64,000 bases of DNA from Rhopalosiphum padi. Its lineage: Eukaryota; Arthropoda; Insecta; Hemiptera; Aphididae. The notes beneath the pieces were generated by a model. The model did no database searches and was not told the DNA's origin. It saw nothing but the letters and a program-made list of their open reading frames with translations. Every line of letters begins with the position of its first letter. Within the stretch, counting starts at the first letter, position 1. The position numbers and the translations under genes were made by a program. Shown here in pieces: positions 58,301 to 61,450 of the stretch. Location: positions 51,993,858 through 52,057,857 of the forward strand of contig NC_083598.1 of assembly GCF_020882245.1 (NCBI RefSeq). The letters are read 5' to 3'.

Positions 58301-60915
58301 ATTCATACTGAATATAAAATCCTATACAAATTAATGTTGATTAATATAAATTATTAAAATAAATATACAGTGTGATCACGGTTTAAGGTATCACTAAATA
58401 TCTTAGCGGGATGAGGTTGTATTGAAGTGAATGTTTTGGAGGGTCTAGGCCTCTAGGGAGAACTTAATTATACATTTATTTATAATTTTCATATTTTTAA
58501 CACTTTTGGTGTGCGCATGCGCAATACAGCTTACCTTTTTTTAAATGGAAACACTATTTTTTTTTCTATATATTCAGGTAGGTTTTTTTTAATGTTTTTT
58601 GTATAAAAAGTTTTTTTCTATTTACAAAACTTACCAAGTTAGAGAAGTCAACATTTAAGTTAATAATTCGCGTTTAACGAAATTTTTACTTGTAATAACC
58701 ACTGGAAATAGTAAAATAAATGTTTAATTTACCTTATTTGTTTACAAATAATAATTTAATAATATCGTAATTGGAGTTTCATATGATAATGTCCAAAAAA
58801 TTCTAAAAAAAAAACAAAATGCATAAAATCGATTTTGTTTAACATTTGAGTGCAGGAGATTCTACTCGTAAGTTGGAATATCTTGGTTCAATATTCAATT
58901 TCACGATAATCCTTTAATTATCTTATCGTTATTAGAACTATTGAAAAATAATATAAAATTCACTAAAAAAAATGGTTAAAATTTTAATCGTATTATAGCA
59001 TTCAACTAAACAAAAATTATCACATATTCAAGATATCCATTCAGACTTACGTACGATTATTATAAAATTATTATTCATAAACAGATAAGGTAAATCAAAT
59101 ATTTATTTGGCATTTATTTCATTATTTCCAGTGGTTATAAGTGAAAATGTTGAACCTTATAGGAACACTTTGGGAAACGCTAGTTTAGTGTAATTTACCC
59201 ATTAATTAAAGAAGATATGTGAAAGTTATATGAAATTCAAAAATACTTTAAAATTATGTAATTTATCATTAATAATATGAATTTGATGAAAATTAAGTAG
59301 TTAAACAAGATAATTTCATAACTTAGAAACAGATATAATAATAATAATATCATATTTAATTAAAATAAATAAAAACTATTGCGATAATCTTAAATTCCAC
59401 ATTTTGTATTGTATTTATATTATTTAATAGTAACTTATACCGAATGCAGGTACAATTTACGGTTAACTACAATTAATTCAGAACTTTGAATTAATTTAAA
59501 ATTTAATACAATTTATTGCTGTCGACGTTTATTCATATTGGCTATTAAACCAAATAAATTAGATTAACGTAAAAATTGTTTATGCACCTATCCCAAGTTG
59601 TAATATTATTTAAAAATCTAATATTTCAGTAGGAATAAGACACCTATTAATTTCTACTTAAATTGAACAATCAATCAAATAACTGTTACTAAAATTAACT
59701 TCAGAAAAATTACAAAATTAGTTTTACGAAAAATTAATCAACGATTAATATCATACGTTCATACGTGTTTGAAATAACTTATTTGAATATATTTAGTTTC
59801 ATTAACGTAGGCCAACAAAAAGTAATTACAATAATAATTATAATGAAAATTATTGCAATCGGTGATTAAAATAAGAAAGGTACACTATAAATGTTTTGAT
59901 AAAAAAAATAATGTAACATTAAAAAAATGAACATAAAGCACGCGATTATTATATGTTGGCCACATATACATTTGCGCGTGTAGAACACGCCCAATCCATA
60001 AACTTTTTATTAAAAATATTAATTTTTACTCGTCATCGAAGTCATGCACAGATTTATACATATTACATACATGAAGATGTTGGAGTGATTAGTCCATTTA
60101 AGATCTTGCAAACCGAAATTACGAAAACACACGATAAATTGATATCGTAATAGAAAAATTACAAGATTGGGAAAAACAGGATAACGATATAACTGCATAA
60201 AAAAAAAATATATTAATTAAATATAGAATTAAAATACATGTGTTAAAAATATATACGTATATAACATTATAATACATTTAATGAAATGAGATTTAAGATT
60301 AAAATTTCATCAAATAAATAATATTTAGTAGATTTTTTTTTTAACACCTTCAAAATATGTACAATATTAATTTGATCGATTTTTATAACTTCTCGTGATC
60401 GATTGTATAATAAATATAATAAGATATCTATACACAAAAGTACAACAATGATAAAAAAAAAACTTAGGTAGGTAATATATAACCGCACTGCGATATCTAT
60501 CGAATGGTCGAATCATTGACATTCGACGTAAACGTACGTCGGTATGGACTATTTCATTATGTACTATACTATGAAATACCTGCACGGCCGTGGTGGCAGC
60601 AGAGGATCGCGAGGCTATCGAACGATGTCTGTACGAGCCCGGTGTATCAATGGTGTGTTGCCGAGCGAGCGCGGCAGCTGCGGTAGACGTGCTCGTTTGT
60701 CTAAACCACGGCAACGATATCTTACGCCGATGCGACTTGTCCGCAGCCGCCACCTGAGTGTCCGCCAGACGCGGTCCGCTGGCTGGACGCTGCAGCGGCG
60801 GCATTTTTGACGGATTATTAGTCGTCGTCGGTGCGGCGGCGGCGGCTAGTGGGACAACCGCGGTCGACACGTCGTCGGCGCGGCGGCCACCACCACCGGA
60901 GCTCGGTGCTGCCAT
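7098..60915 (-). CDS. trio: Trio-type Rho guanine-nucleotide exchange factor, RhoGEF2 half (gene-level entry, 11-exon isoform A)
   Basis: Predicted join on the minus strand: 60915-60580, 48088-47872, 19223-19124, 14568-14463, 14045-13890, 12100-12020, 11805-11444, 11091-10935, 10071-9844, 8971-8771, 7358-7098. This is 2,205 bp, 734 residues plus stop. Every junction is GT-AG and every phase joins. Layout: basic N-terminal region 1-112, atypical SH3 about 119-173, charged Ser/Pro linker 174-387, DH about 388-575, PH about 582-705, C-terminal helix extension to 734. The DH core LIKPVQRIMKYQLLL (521-535) and the N-terminal ELVETERDYVRDL are those of the second GEF module of Trio/Kalirin and of p63RhoGEF, which act on RhoA. 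The tail DFLKAIQSPIAYQ matches the segment that in p63RhoGEF binds activated G-alpha-q. Spectrin repeats and DH1-PH1 of a full Trio are not in the window. The gene is either the 3' half of trio with internal promoters or, less likely, a separate p63RhoGEF-like gene. Trio proteins act in axon guidance and cytoskeletal control. Confidence 0.9.
7359..8770 (-). other. trio intron, holds one interspersed repeat
   Basis: Begins GTACACAATC on the minus strand and ends in ...TTTCAG. A repeat copy fills about 7795-8292 (separate entry). The remainder is AT-rich with no coding signal seen. Confidence 0.85.
7795..8292 (-). repeat. Interspersed repeat copy, aphid-type family
   Basis: The plus strand starts TTGAGCGGAGCGGATAAATG and ends near CAAAGTAGTATCCACTTGCC. 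Its minus-strand core (ACATTAGATTTCAAATAGG, then CACTGTAATGGATGTG, then the AAAACAATTCTAAGCGGA tail) is repeated with moderate divergence near 55075-55185 and, more decayed, at 43395-43515 and 55960-56110. It has no coding frame. I recall this core as a very common aphid repeat; a genome-wide copy count would settle it. Confidence 0.7.
8771..8971 (-). CDS. trio: trio exon: PH domain N-terminal half
   Basis: Acceptor ...TTTGTTATAG then GGCAAAATT, donor CATACAG then GTACAC, phase 0 to 0, 67 codons (residues 582-648). It encodes GKITAQGKLLLHG, matching the start of the Trio PH2 domain, the strand motif RDLHVFLFEQSIILSEE, and VYVYKAHIQ, equivalent to the YKNSIKV strand of the vertebrate proteins. 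A 12-residue Cys/Pro-rich insert (CAEGPSCNPNRV) sits between the first two strands. GC content is visibly higher than in the flanking introns. Confidence 0.93.
8972..9843 (-). other. trio intron with a 103-bp hairpin
   Basis: AT-rich intron beginning GTGAGTACAC on the minus strand. Apart from the hairpin at 9048-9150 (separate entry) and a short GGTTAG-containing stretch near 9626-9650, I see nothing in it. Confidence 0.85.
9048..9150. repeat. Short palindromic (hairpin) repeat
   Basis: The left arm ATAGGTGGGTAAACCACTAT and the reverse complement of the right arm, ATAGGAATAAACCACTATAG, match over about 20 bases with a few mismatches. About 55 bases lie between them. It could be a tiny MITE remnant or a foldback. 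No clear target duplication is visible. Confidence 0.55.
9844..10071 (-). CDS. trio: trio exon: DH domain C-terminal part
   Basis: Acceptor ...TTCTTGTAG then GAAATG, donor TTCGAC then GTGAGT, phase 0 to 0, 76 codons (residues 506-581). It contains the most conserved DH segment, LIKPVQRIMKYQLLLRD (521-537), which includes the residues that contact switch regions of the Rho GTPase in known structures. It continues through the long alpha-6 helix into PKAANDMMDVGRLQGFD at the DH-PH junction. The match to Trio GEF2 (CNDMMNVGRLQGFDG) is close to identical. Confidence 0.96.
10072..10934 (-). other. trio intron, nothing else seen
   Basis: AT-rich, starts GTAAAACTTT on the minus strand. A short GC-richer patch near 10825-10860 shows no frame or repeat that I can place. 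Confidence 0.85.
10935..11091 (-). CDS. trio: trio exon: DH domain middle part
   Basis: Acceptor ...TTTTTTACAG then CGTATT, donor TTTTGAG then GTAAAAC. It enters in phase 2 and ends in phase 0. It encodes residues 453-505: VFLAAVERCLTRPHELGKLF followed by KKYERKLLMYVVYCQNKPVSEY. This aligns with the DH alpha-3 to alpha-5 region of Trio GEF2 (KHERRLHMYIAYCQNKPKSE). Confidence 0.95.
11444..11805 (-). CDS. trio: trio exon: Ala/Ser tract and DH domain start
   Basis: Acceptor ...CATTTTACAG then GAACAACAC (phase 0), donor CACAGAGA then GTGAGT (phase 2). It covers residues 333-453. It opens with a tract of eight alanines and a run of serines encoded by a GCN/TCN trinucleotide repeat (plus strand around 11745-11790), which is likely length-variable. 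The DH domain then starts at about 388 with ELVETERDYVRDLSLVVEGYM (the E of ELVETE sits in conserved region 1) and ends in IFGNIELIYEWHR. The loop EAAGCDIPMPDD is about seven residues longer than in human Trio. Confidence 0.95.
11806..13889 (-). other. Two trio introns around a linker exon
   Basis: Introns 11806-12019 (214 bp) and 12101-13889 (1.8 kb) flank the exon at 12020-12100. Both begin with GTG/GTG-type donors and are AT-rich. The minus frame at 13183-13479 is a chance open frame; I see no gene or repeat. Confidence 0.8.
12020..12100 (-). CDS. trio: trio linker exon
   Basis: Acceptor ...GTTGTTCTCCAG then ACCTCGGGA, donor GATAGAATG then GTGAAT, 27 codons, phase 0 to 0 (residues 306-332). 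The peptide includes SSADLAEIEQIVKDRM, which aligns with the PSAAELVSAIEELVKSKM helix that lies between SH3 and DH2 in vertebrate Trio. This helps fix the gene's identity even though the exon is too short for ordinary frame searches. Because both phases are 0, it could be skipped without a frameshift. Confidence 0.88.
13890..14045 (-). CDS. trio: trio linker exon (acidic, Pro-rich)
   Basis: Acceptor ...TTTCTATAG then TCACCCGTC, donor CAAAGA then GTGAGT, 52 codons, phase 0 to 0 (residues 254-305). The peptide is acidic and proline-rich, with the motif DELELPPPMKPI near its middle, similar to the LPPPM-type motif in the SH3-DH2 linker of vertebrate Trio. The minus-strand reading is the coding one; the plus-strand open frame at 13906-14145 is its shadow. 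Confidence 0.9.
14046..14462 (-). other. trio intron, nothing else seen
   Basis: A 417-bp AT-rich intron starting GTAAACCTAA on the minus strand and ending in TTTCTATAG, with TA microsatellite near 14080-14115. Confidence 0.85.
14463..14568 (-). CDS. trio: trio linker exon (basic)
   Basis: Acceptor ...TTTGTTCGCAG then GAGGATG, donor TTCAAA then GTAAAC. It joins the previous exon in phase 2 and ends in phase 0. With the preceding exon it encodes KRRVFSGRMWIPQPLRKFSN and then a lysine-rich stretch (SSTKKGSDKKFK). The W-x-P-x-P-x-R-K-x-S pattern corresponds to the SWLTSPVRRLSSGK segment just after SH3 in vertebrate Trio. Confidence 0.9.
14913..15747. mobile_element. Non-autonomous foldback element, about 80-bp terminal inverted repeats
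   Basis: The left terminus TGTTACGGGCAAAGTATTTA runs on to about 14991. The reverse complement of 15672-15747 (TGTTACGAGCAAATTATAGA and onward) matches it over about 78 bases, including TTTAGGCGTTTTCTA and the CGCCCGG core. The sequence TATA precedes the left end and follows the right end, so the target duplication is TATA or TA. The 680-bp interior is AT-rich and has no coding frame. Superfamily not assigned. Confidence 0.8.
18263..18505 (+). pseudogene. Decayed helix-turn-helix transposon fragment (DUF4817-like)
   Basis: From an ATG at 18263 the frame reads MESHIRAQWALRTTLGLDRH, then DSVPSRKTIKH, an in-frame TGA at 18356-18358, VDNFNKTGF and further to a TAA at 18503-18505. The pattern (ALR-x-x-LGL-x-R, then VPSRKTI-x-x-WV-x-x-F-x-x-TG) is that of the N-terminal HTH found in many insect transposon-derived proteins, with the expected WV changed to stop-V. 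No DDE region follows in the next kilobase, so this is a truncated relic. The family name is from memory. Confidence 0.65.
19124..19223 (-). CDS. trio: trio exon shared by both N-terminal isoforms
   Basis: Acceptor tract TTTATTTTTCTTCTTCCAG then AAACTACTTC, donor TTCAGCGG then GTACGT. It is entered in phase 1 and left in phase 2. The first two bases complete a split codon whose G comes from either the SH3 exon or internal first exon B; both give GAA. The peptide (ETTSGECADNAATTVATSLV, then CNNSPVTKRRVFSG) is a Thr/Ser-rich spacer ending in a basic motif that continues in the next exon. It is too short to stand out by frame length; assignment rests on splice signals and phase. Confidence 0.88.
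23165..23610. mobile_element. TTAA-flanked palindromic MITE, copy 1 (most diverged)
   Basis: TTAA at 23161-23164 precedes CGCATTACCTGCATGTGTTG. The right end, read in reverse complement, is ACGCTTCATCCGCATGTGTT. The terminal block CCGCATGTGTTGT is shared with the copies at 43592-44032 and 49251-49675. The right-hand TTAA has decayed. The interior frame at 23306-23554 (82 codons) has no recognisable motif and is not shared with the other copies. Confidence 0.6.
25585..25630. repeat. TA/GT compound microsatellite
   Basis: About eleven TA units, then TTCT, then about nine TG/GT units. A likely length-polymorphic marker. Confidence 0.9.
26822..26983 (+). CDS. Small open frame of unknown origin in a GC-richer patch
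   Basis: A 53-codon frame from ATG to TGA. The peptide begins MRLLWENVRPNRNNAGEISE and ends KYYVGIYQAEKAF. Its base and residue composition is more protein-like than the surrounding frames, and the patch continues to about 27070 with an ATTGG motif and a TATA run. I do not recognise the peptide. It may be a relic of a mobile-element protein, an exon of an unplaced plus-strand transcript (a GTAAGTAC lies inside it), or chance. It is antisense to the trio intron. Confidence 0.25.
   Translation: MRLLWENVRPNRNNAGEISEGPTIAATANAKLKERLLCLCKYYVGIYQAEKAF
30956..31376 (-). CDS. trio: trio internal first exon B (SH3-less isoform)
   Basis: ATG at 31376 in a good context (A at -3, G at +4). The frame stays open for 140 codons to a CAACAG then GTAGAA donor, ending in phase 1, which is the same phase as the SH3 exon. 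Splicing to 19223 gives ...SNHAT-E-TTSGEC and a 690-residue isoform (2,073 bp) that lacks SH3 but keeps the DH-PH module. The peptide has a poly-Ser/Asp start (5-56), a basic aromatic segment GRLSRWSRKIRSFRHKKS (58-75), a His-rich run (88-109, 13 His) and a CPQC pair (122-125). Without splicing the frame would stop nine bases after the donor region. There is precedent: C. elegans unc-73 makes RhoGEF2-only forms from internal promoters. The plus-strand frames here are shadows. Confidence 0.82.
31377..31860 (-). promoter_or_regulatory. CpG-rich island, likely promoter and 5' UTR of trio isoform B
   Basis: GC content and CpG density rise sharply compared with both flanks (for example many CGCG and GCG words at 31590-31840). 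The island abuts the ATG of first exon B. I could not pin an initiator or TATA element, so the start site is unplaced. Confidence 0.55.
32200..34440 (+). pseudogene. Decayed LINE (I-type, with RNase H) interrupted by a hAT element
   Basis: Plus-strand reading with frameshifts and stops. Around 32385-32460 the reverse-transcriptase C-terminal motif YKSLIRSILNYGSLV is clear. Around 32965-33100 come RNase H-like pieces, YTDVSKTTKRV (with the first catalytic D) and YTAEALTIYKAA (with the E). Around 34350-34430 comes the terminal PTSIKHIFMQCKHNELIKNV, like the zinc-knuckle tail of such elements. A hAT element is inserted at 33389-34109, between the RNase H and the tail. The 5' limit is not sharp. 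Endonuclease and gag parts are absent. Confidence 0.75.
33389..34109 (-). mobile_element. hAT element with decayed C-terminal transposase (ZBED5/GTF2IRD2-like)
   Basis: Ends: CAGTGTTTCCCAAAAGG on the left, and CAGTGGTTCCCAAACTT as the reverse complement of the right. It is flanked by 8-bp duplications CTCTGGAT (33381-33388) and CTCTAGAT (34110-34117), 7 of 8 matching. On the minus strand about 33905-33600 reads EQEQLLELQSD, a stop, then LLPFSTTYLCELRFSALTNI and RNKKRELLLSVEQEMLVC, a stop, then LSIPPRIELL. This is the hAT C-terminal dimerisation region. Only this part of the transposase remains, so the 721-bp copy is a dead deletion derivative. Confidence 0.88.
39121..39865. mobile_element. 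Non-autonomous Tigger/pogo-like Tc1-mariner element
   Basis: The left end CAGTGAAACCTGTATATAAC and the reverse complement of the right end, CAGTGAAACCTGACTTAACG, are each followed by GGACA. TA duplications lie at 39119-39120 and 39866-39867. Subterminal repeats of TGTCCGTT-TAGACAGG type occur at 39164-39206 and 39778-39795. CAGTGAAACCTNTATA ends with GTCCGTTATAGA-type subterminal motifs are typical of Tigger-like elements. The 745-bp copy has no transposase; the minus frame at 39768-40031 overlaps its end by chance. Confidence 0.85.
40468..40615. mobile_element. Short TA-flanked MITE, copy 1
   Basis: The left end CTCTGTCCAGCAAGAAAACG and the reverse complement of the right end, GTCTGTCCAACGAGAGCGTG, are inverted. 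TA flanks both sides. The 148-bp element has a relative in the opposite orientation at about 56742-56884; both share GACCAAAATCAGTTTTTCTG, CCATAAG and CAGTTTTGATAGC. No coding capacity. Confidence 0.82.
40960..41240. promoter_or_regulatory. Orphan CpG-rich patch inside the trio intron
   Basis: GC- and CpG-dense DNA in an AT-rich intron, with a density comparable to the two islands that carry trio first exons. The minus frame (to 41041) has no motif and ends without a phase-compatible donor that I trust. It may be a non-coding first exon or promoter for a further trio start, an enhancer, or an unrelated relic. Confidence 0.3.
42578..42884. mobile_element. Foldback MITE, about 40-bp inverted ends
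   Basis: Left AATATCTATCCTCCAGAGGC and the reverse complement of the right, AATATCTATAGCCTCCTGAG, both continue into GGCCCAAT and on to ATAATTG or AAATTG. The arms match over about 40 bases with indels. The interior contains a GTCCACTTTAGTGGAC palindrome (42763-42778). The plus frame at 42614-42895 lies inside it and is not a supported gene. Confidence 0.7.
43395..43515 (-). repeat. Interspersed repeat fragment (same family as 7795-8292)
   Basis: On the minus strand the order of motifs (TGTAGTAGATTTGGAG, AGGATGTGTTAAATTT, AAAAAACAATTCTGTA) follows that of the 8.1-kb copy, with small changes. Terminal parts are missing. Confidence 0.65.
43592..44032. mobile_element. TTAA-flanked palindromic MITE, copy 2
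   Basis: TTAA at 43588-43591 and 44033-44036. The interior is clearly homologous to 49251-49675 (GTTCAGCAGAAC, GGCATCTTATAGGCTTTAAT, TTAAAATGCTCGTAATTCGC, TTAATATTAAAGCTAACA). The right terminus keeps ACAACACATGCGG; the left terminus is more diverged. Confidence 0.78.
47872..48088 (-). CDS. trio: trio exon: atypical SH3 domain
   Basis: Acceptor ...TTTTTGTTTGCAG then AACTCTGGC (phase 0), donor GCCACAG then GTAAGA (phase 1). It encodes residues 113-185 of isoform A. The SH3 fold pattern is visible: VIADFTAT at the ALYDY position, VSKGQQVELL as the RT-loop and diverging turn, and EGMVPHIVLK at the G-x-x-P-x-x-Y position. Several ligand-binding aromatics are absent: A123 replaces the ALYDY Tyr, M153-V154 replace the WW pair, and I170 replaces the last Tyr, while P168 is kept. 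It splices onto the 19223-19124 exon. It is skipped in isoform B, which starts downstream of it. Confidence 0.87.
49251..49675. mobile_element. TTAA-flanked palindromic MITE, copy 3 (best preserved)
   Basis: TTAA duplications at 49247-49250 and 49676-49679. The arms start GAGGACGTTATACCCGCATG and its inverted copy, and pair over roughly 200 bases each (GTGTTGTCTCTGTCTTAC, TGTAGATCATA, TTAGCTTTAATATT, GCATCTCATAGGCTTTTAT), so nearly the whole element folds back on itself. The TTAA target suggests cross-mobilisation by a piggyBac-type transposase, but the ends do not start with the usual CCY bases. No coding capacity. Confidence 0.88.
50566..50732. mobile_element. hAT-type MITE with perfect 8-bp target duplication
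   Basis: Ends CAGGGGTGGCCAAACCACGG and, as the reverse complement of the right, CAGGGGTGGCCAGCG. ATATAGAA flanks it exactly at 50558-50565 and 50733-50740. CAGGGGTGGCCAA ends and 8-bp duplications are standard for hAT elements. At 167 bp with a poly-A/poly-T interior it is non-autonomous. The perfect duplication suggests a fairly young insertion. Confidence 0.93.
51492..53478 (+). mobile_element. Complete IS630-Tc1-mariner DD82E transposon
   Basis: The terminal inverted repeats 51492-51538 and 53432-53478 are perfect over 47 bp, starting TAGTACGCGAGGCGAAAAGT and ending in GCGCGCCAAGCGG. They are flanked by TA at 51490-51491 and 53479-53480. The repeats are CpG-rich and contain a CGCGATCG-type palindromic core. 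Between them lies one intact transposase frame (51907-53277), with a 368-bp leader and a 154-bp trailer. It is inserted antisense to trio in its large intron. Identical ends plus an uninterrupted frame point to recent transposition and possible autonomy. Confidence 0.95.
51907..53277 (+). CDS. DD82E transposase (Tc1-mariner/IS630 superfamily)
   Basis: 456 codons from an ATG in AAAATGG context to TAA, with no intron or break. Layout: an N-terminal HTH (about 40-58, TAEACGVSLACVKRV), a basic linker 81-90 (SPRKTYKRAK, a possible nuclear signal), a second HTH (about 98-150, with TSAKILGALHEK and SVRHILRSLNFKYKK), then the RNase H-like DDE catalytic domain. Catalytic residues: D193 in YLDETWVNQ, D285 in IVMDNATYHS and E368 in YNPIELIWAQVK. 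There are 91 residues between the two D and 82 between D285 and E368. The extra length over the usual 34-39 spacing comes from an insert at about 296-345. The tail is acidic (440-453). The enzyme would cut and paste DNA at TA targets. The 82-residue spacing matches the group I recall as DD82E/Sailor; the placement needs a tree. Confidence 0.93.
   Translation: MAYQDTHSQTKKVIFHVYNYFKTLAGDKGKPEISNFFRQTREMTAEACGVSLACVKRVCAEGKKLSVGENQLAAEPSSFKSPRKTYKRAKPMTNLDDFDNEVVRRTVHSFYDNGQYPTSAKILGALHEKINYSGSQWSVRHILRSLNFKYKKCNDGRKFLMERNDIVCSRVKFLRKMNEFRRNNDTRPIVYLDETWVNQNHTRGHIWQNSDNTEGLKVPIGKGGRLIVCHAGSPSFGFVKNSKLVFRCKSGSQADYHSQMNATVFQKWFIDMLGNLEEPCIIVMDNATYHSTLTEEYPKANTRKADVQKWLQDKSVDFSPVETLSELREKVKLTMPKEKKYKLDEIALQMGHEVVRLPPYHCQYNPIELIWAQVKGKVAEKNNTFKMADIEVLVNSALDAVTTEDWAKCGDHCDKIQEDDLVKEGLRDEILEPIIMTINPDDSSTDEDDDEDDMIN
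54700..56115. repeat. Composite of aphid-type interspersed repeats with inverted arms
   Basis: The left arm near 54725-54815 (TTTTCAAATTTAATAATGG, ACAAATTTGATCTAGTTGGT) matches the reverse complement of 55785-55850. Between them, 55070-55190 is a plus-strand copy of the block seen at 8.1 kb (TTGTACATTAGATGTCAAGA, GTCACTGTAATGGATTTG, CGAGCGGAGACGG). The terminal block TGTAAAATCAATACATTCAT followed by CGCCCCGCTCA is at about 55873-55904, and a decayed inverted copy lies at 55960-56110. It may be one long foldback element plus a neighbour. Open frames in it are not genes. Confidence 0.65.
56742..56884. mobile_element. Short TA-flanked MITE, copy 2 (opposite orientation)
   Basis: The left end GTCTGGCAAGCGAGAAAACG and a right end near CGCGTTCTCTCGCTGGAGTA are inverted. 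Read in reverse complement, the interior follows the 40.5-kb copy. Boundaries are approximate because the right flank has drifted. The plus frame at 56714-56947 is a shadow of the element. Confidence 0.75.
60580..60915 (-). CDS. trio: trio distal first exon A
   Basis: The first in-frame ATG is at 60915 (the open frame extends upstream, but only to a GTG). 112 codons run to a GCCGTGCAG then GTATTT donor, phase 0, which joins the SH3 exon in frame (TTAVQ-NSGVEM). The peptide starts MAAPSSGGGGRRADD, has Ala, Pro and Thr runs, then a basic segment KSHRRKISLPWFRQTS (60-75) with RRKIS resembling a basophilic kinase site, and ARQHTIDTPGSYRHRS (84-99). Context at the ATG is only moderate (T at -3, G at +4). 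It could instead be an internal exon of a longer transcript if an acceptor lies upstream, since the frame stays open past the ATG. Confidence 0.75.
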
Positions 60916-61450
60916 CGACCAGAGCGGCTCGCCATCGACTGGCGGCACTCGCCGGCCGCCTCTGCTCAATTGCTCGCTCGCTCGCTGCCACTGCCGCCAC
61001 CACCGTCGAGTCTTATGCGTTGTGTGTGTGTACACAATATGTACGTGCGTGATGAGTGTATGCGCAACGCGCGATACGTCGGTGCGTGCGCGAGTGTGGT
61101 ATGGACCAGGTAGATGGTGGAGACGGTGGTGGATGGGTGGAATGGTATGTGTGGAGTGCCGAGGGGACGGTGGAGCGTCGAACGGCGCTCCGGTCGCTCG
61201 CGTTTCACAGACAGCATGGAGGGGAGTAGAATCCGTCGAGGATGGCGGTAAGTTTTAAGGGGCGCGTGTTATGGTAGGGGGATTTGCATGCGGGGGCTGG
61301 TCGAGGAAAAACCACCCCACATGACCTACCTACCAACGAAGCGGATTATCCTTATCTAAAAACCGTTCACCGCCACTGACCCCACCCATACCGACCAACA
61401 TTATCCCATATATCGTTCGCGCGCGGCACAACACCACTTTCTTCAACGCG
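60916..61450 (-). promoter_or_regulatory. CpG-rich island, likely promoter and 5' UTR of trio isoform A
   Basis: GC-rich, CpG-dense sequence directly upstream of the ATG of first exon A, falling back to AT-rich DNA after about 61.45 kb. It overlaps several chance frames on both strands, an effect of low stop-codon density. The transcription start cannot be placed from the sequence. Confidence 0.55.

Larger units (their letters stand above)
48089..60579 (-). other. Large trio intron between first exon A and the SH3 exon
   Basis: A 12.5-kb AT-rich intron starting GTATTTCATA on the minus strand. Elements inside are listed separately: TTAA MITE (49251-49675), hAT MITE (50566-50732), DD82E transposon (51492-53478), repeat composite (54700-56115) and TA MITE (56742-56884). 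The stretch 57.0-60.5 kb shows no gene; a GC-neutral block near 58370-58520 resembles no element that I can name. Confidence 0.7.

Noticed and set aside
58370..58520. Possible repeat end at ACAGTGTGATCACGGTTTAA
   Set aside because: No inverted partner or second copy found within the window, so no boundary can be supported.
60367..61035. 222-codon minus-strand frame taken whole as one protein
   Set aside because: Its first codon is GTG, not ATG, and after 60580 the reading runs through a good GTATTT donor into AT-rich intron. Only 60915-60580 is kept as coding.
60504..61258. Plus-strand frames across the isoform A island
   Set aside because: Low stop-codon density in GC-rich DNA explains them; they have no splice or protein support.
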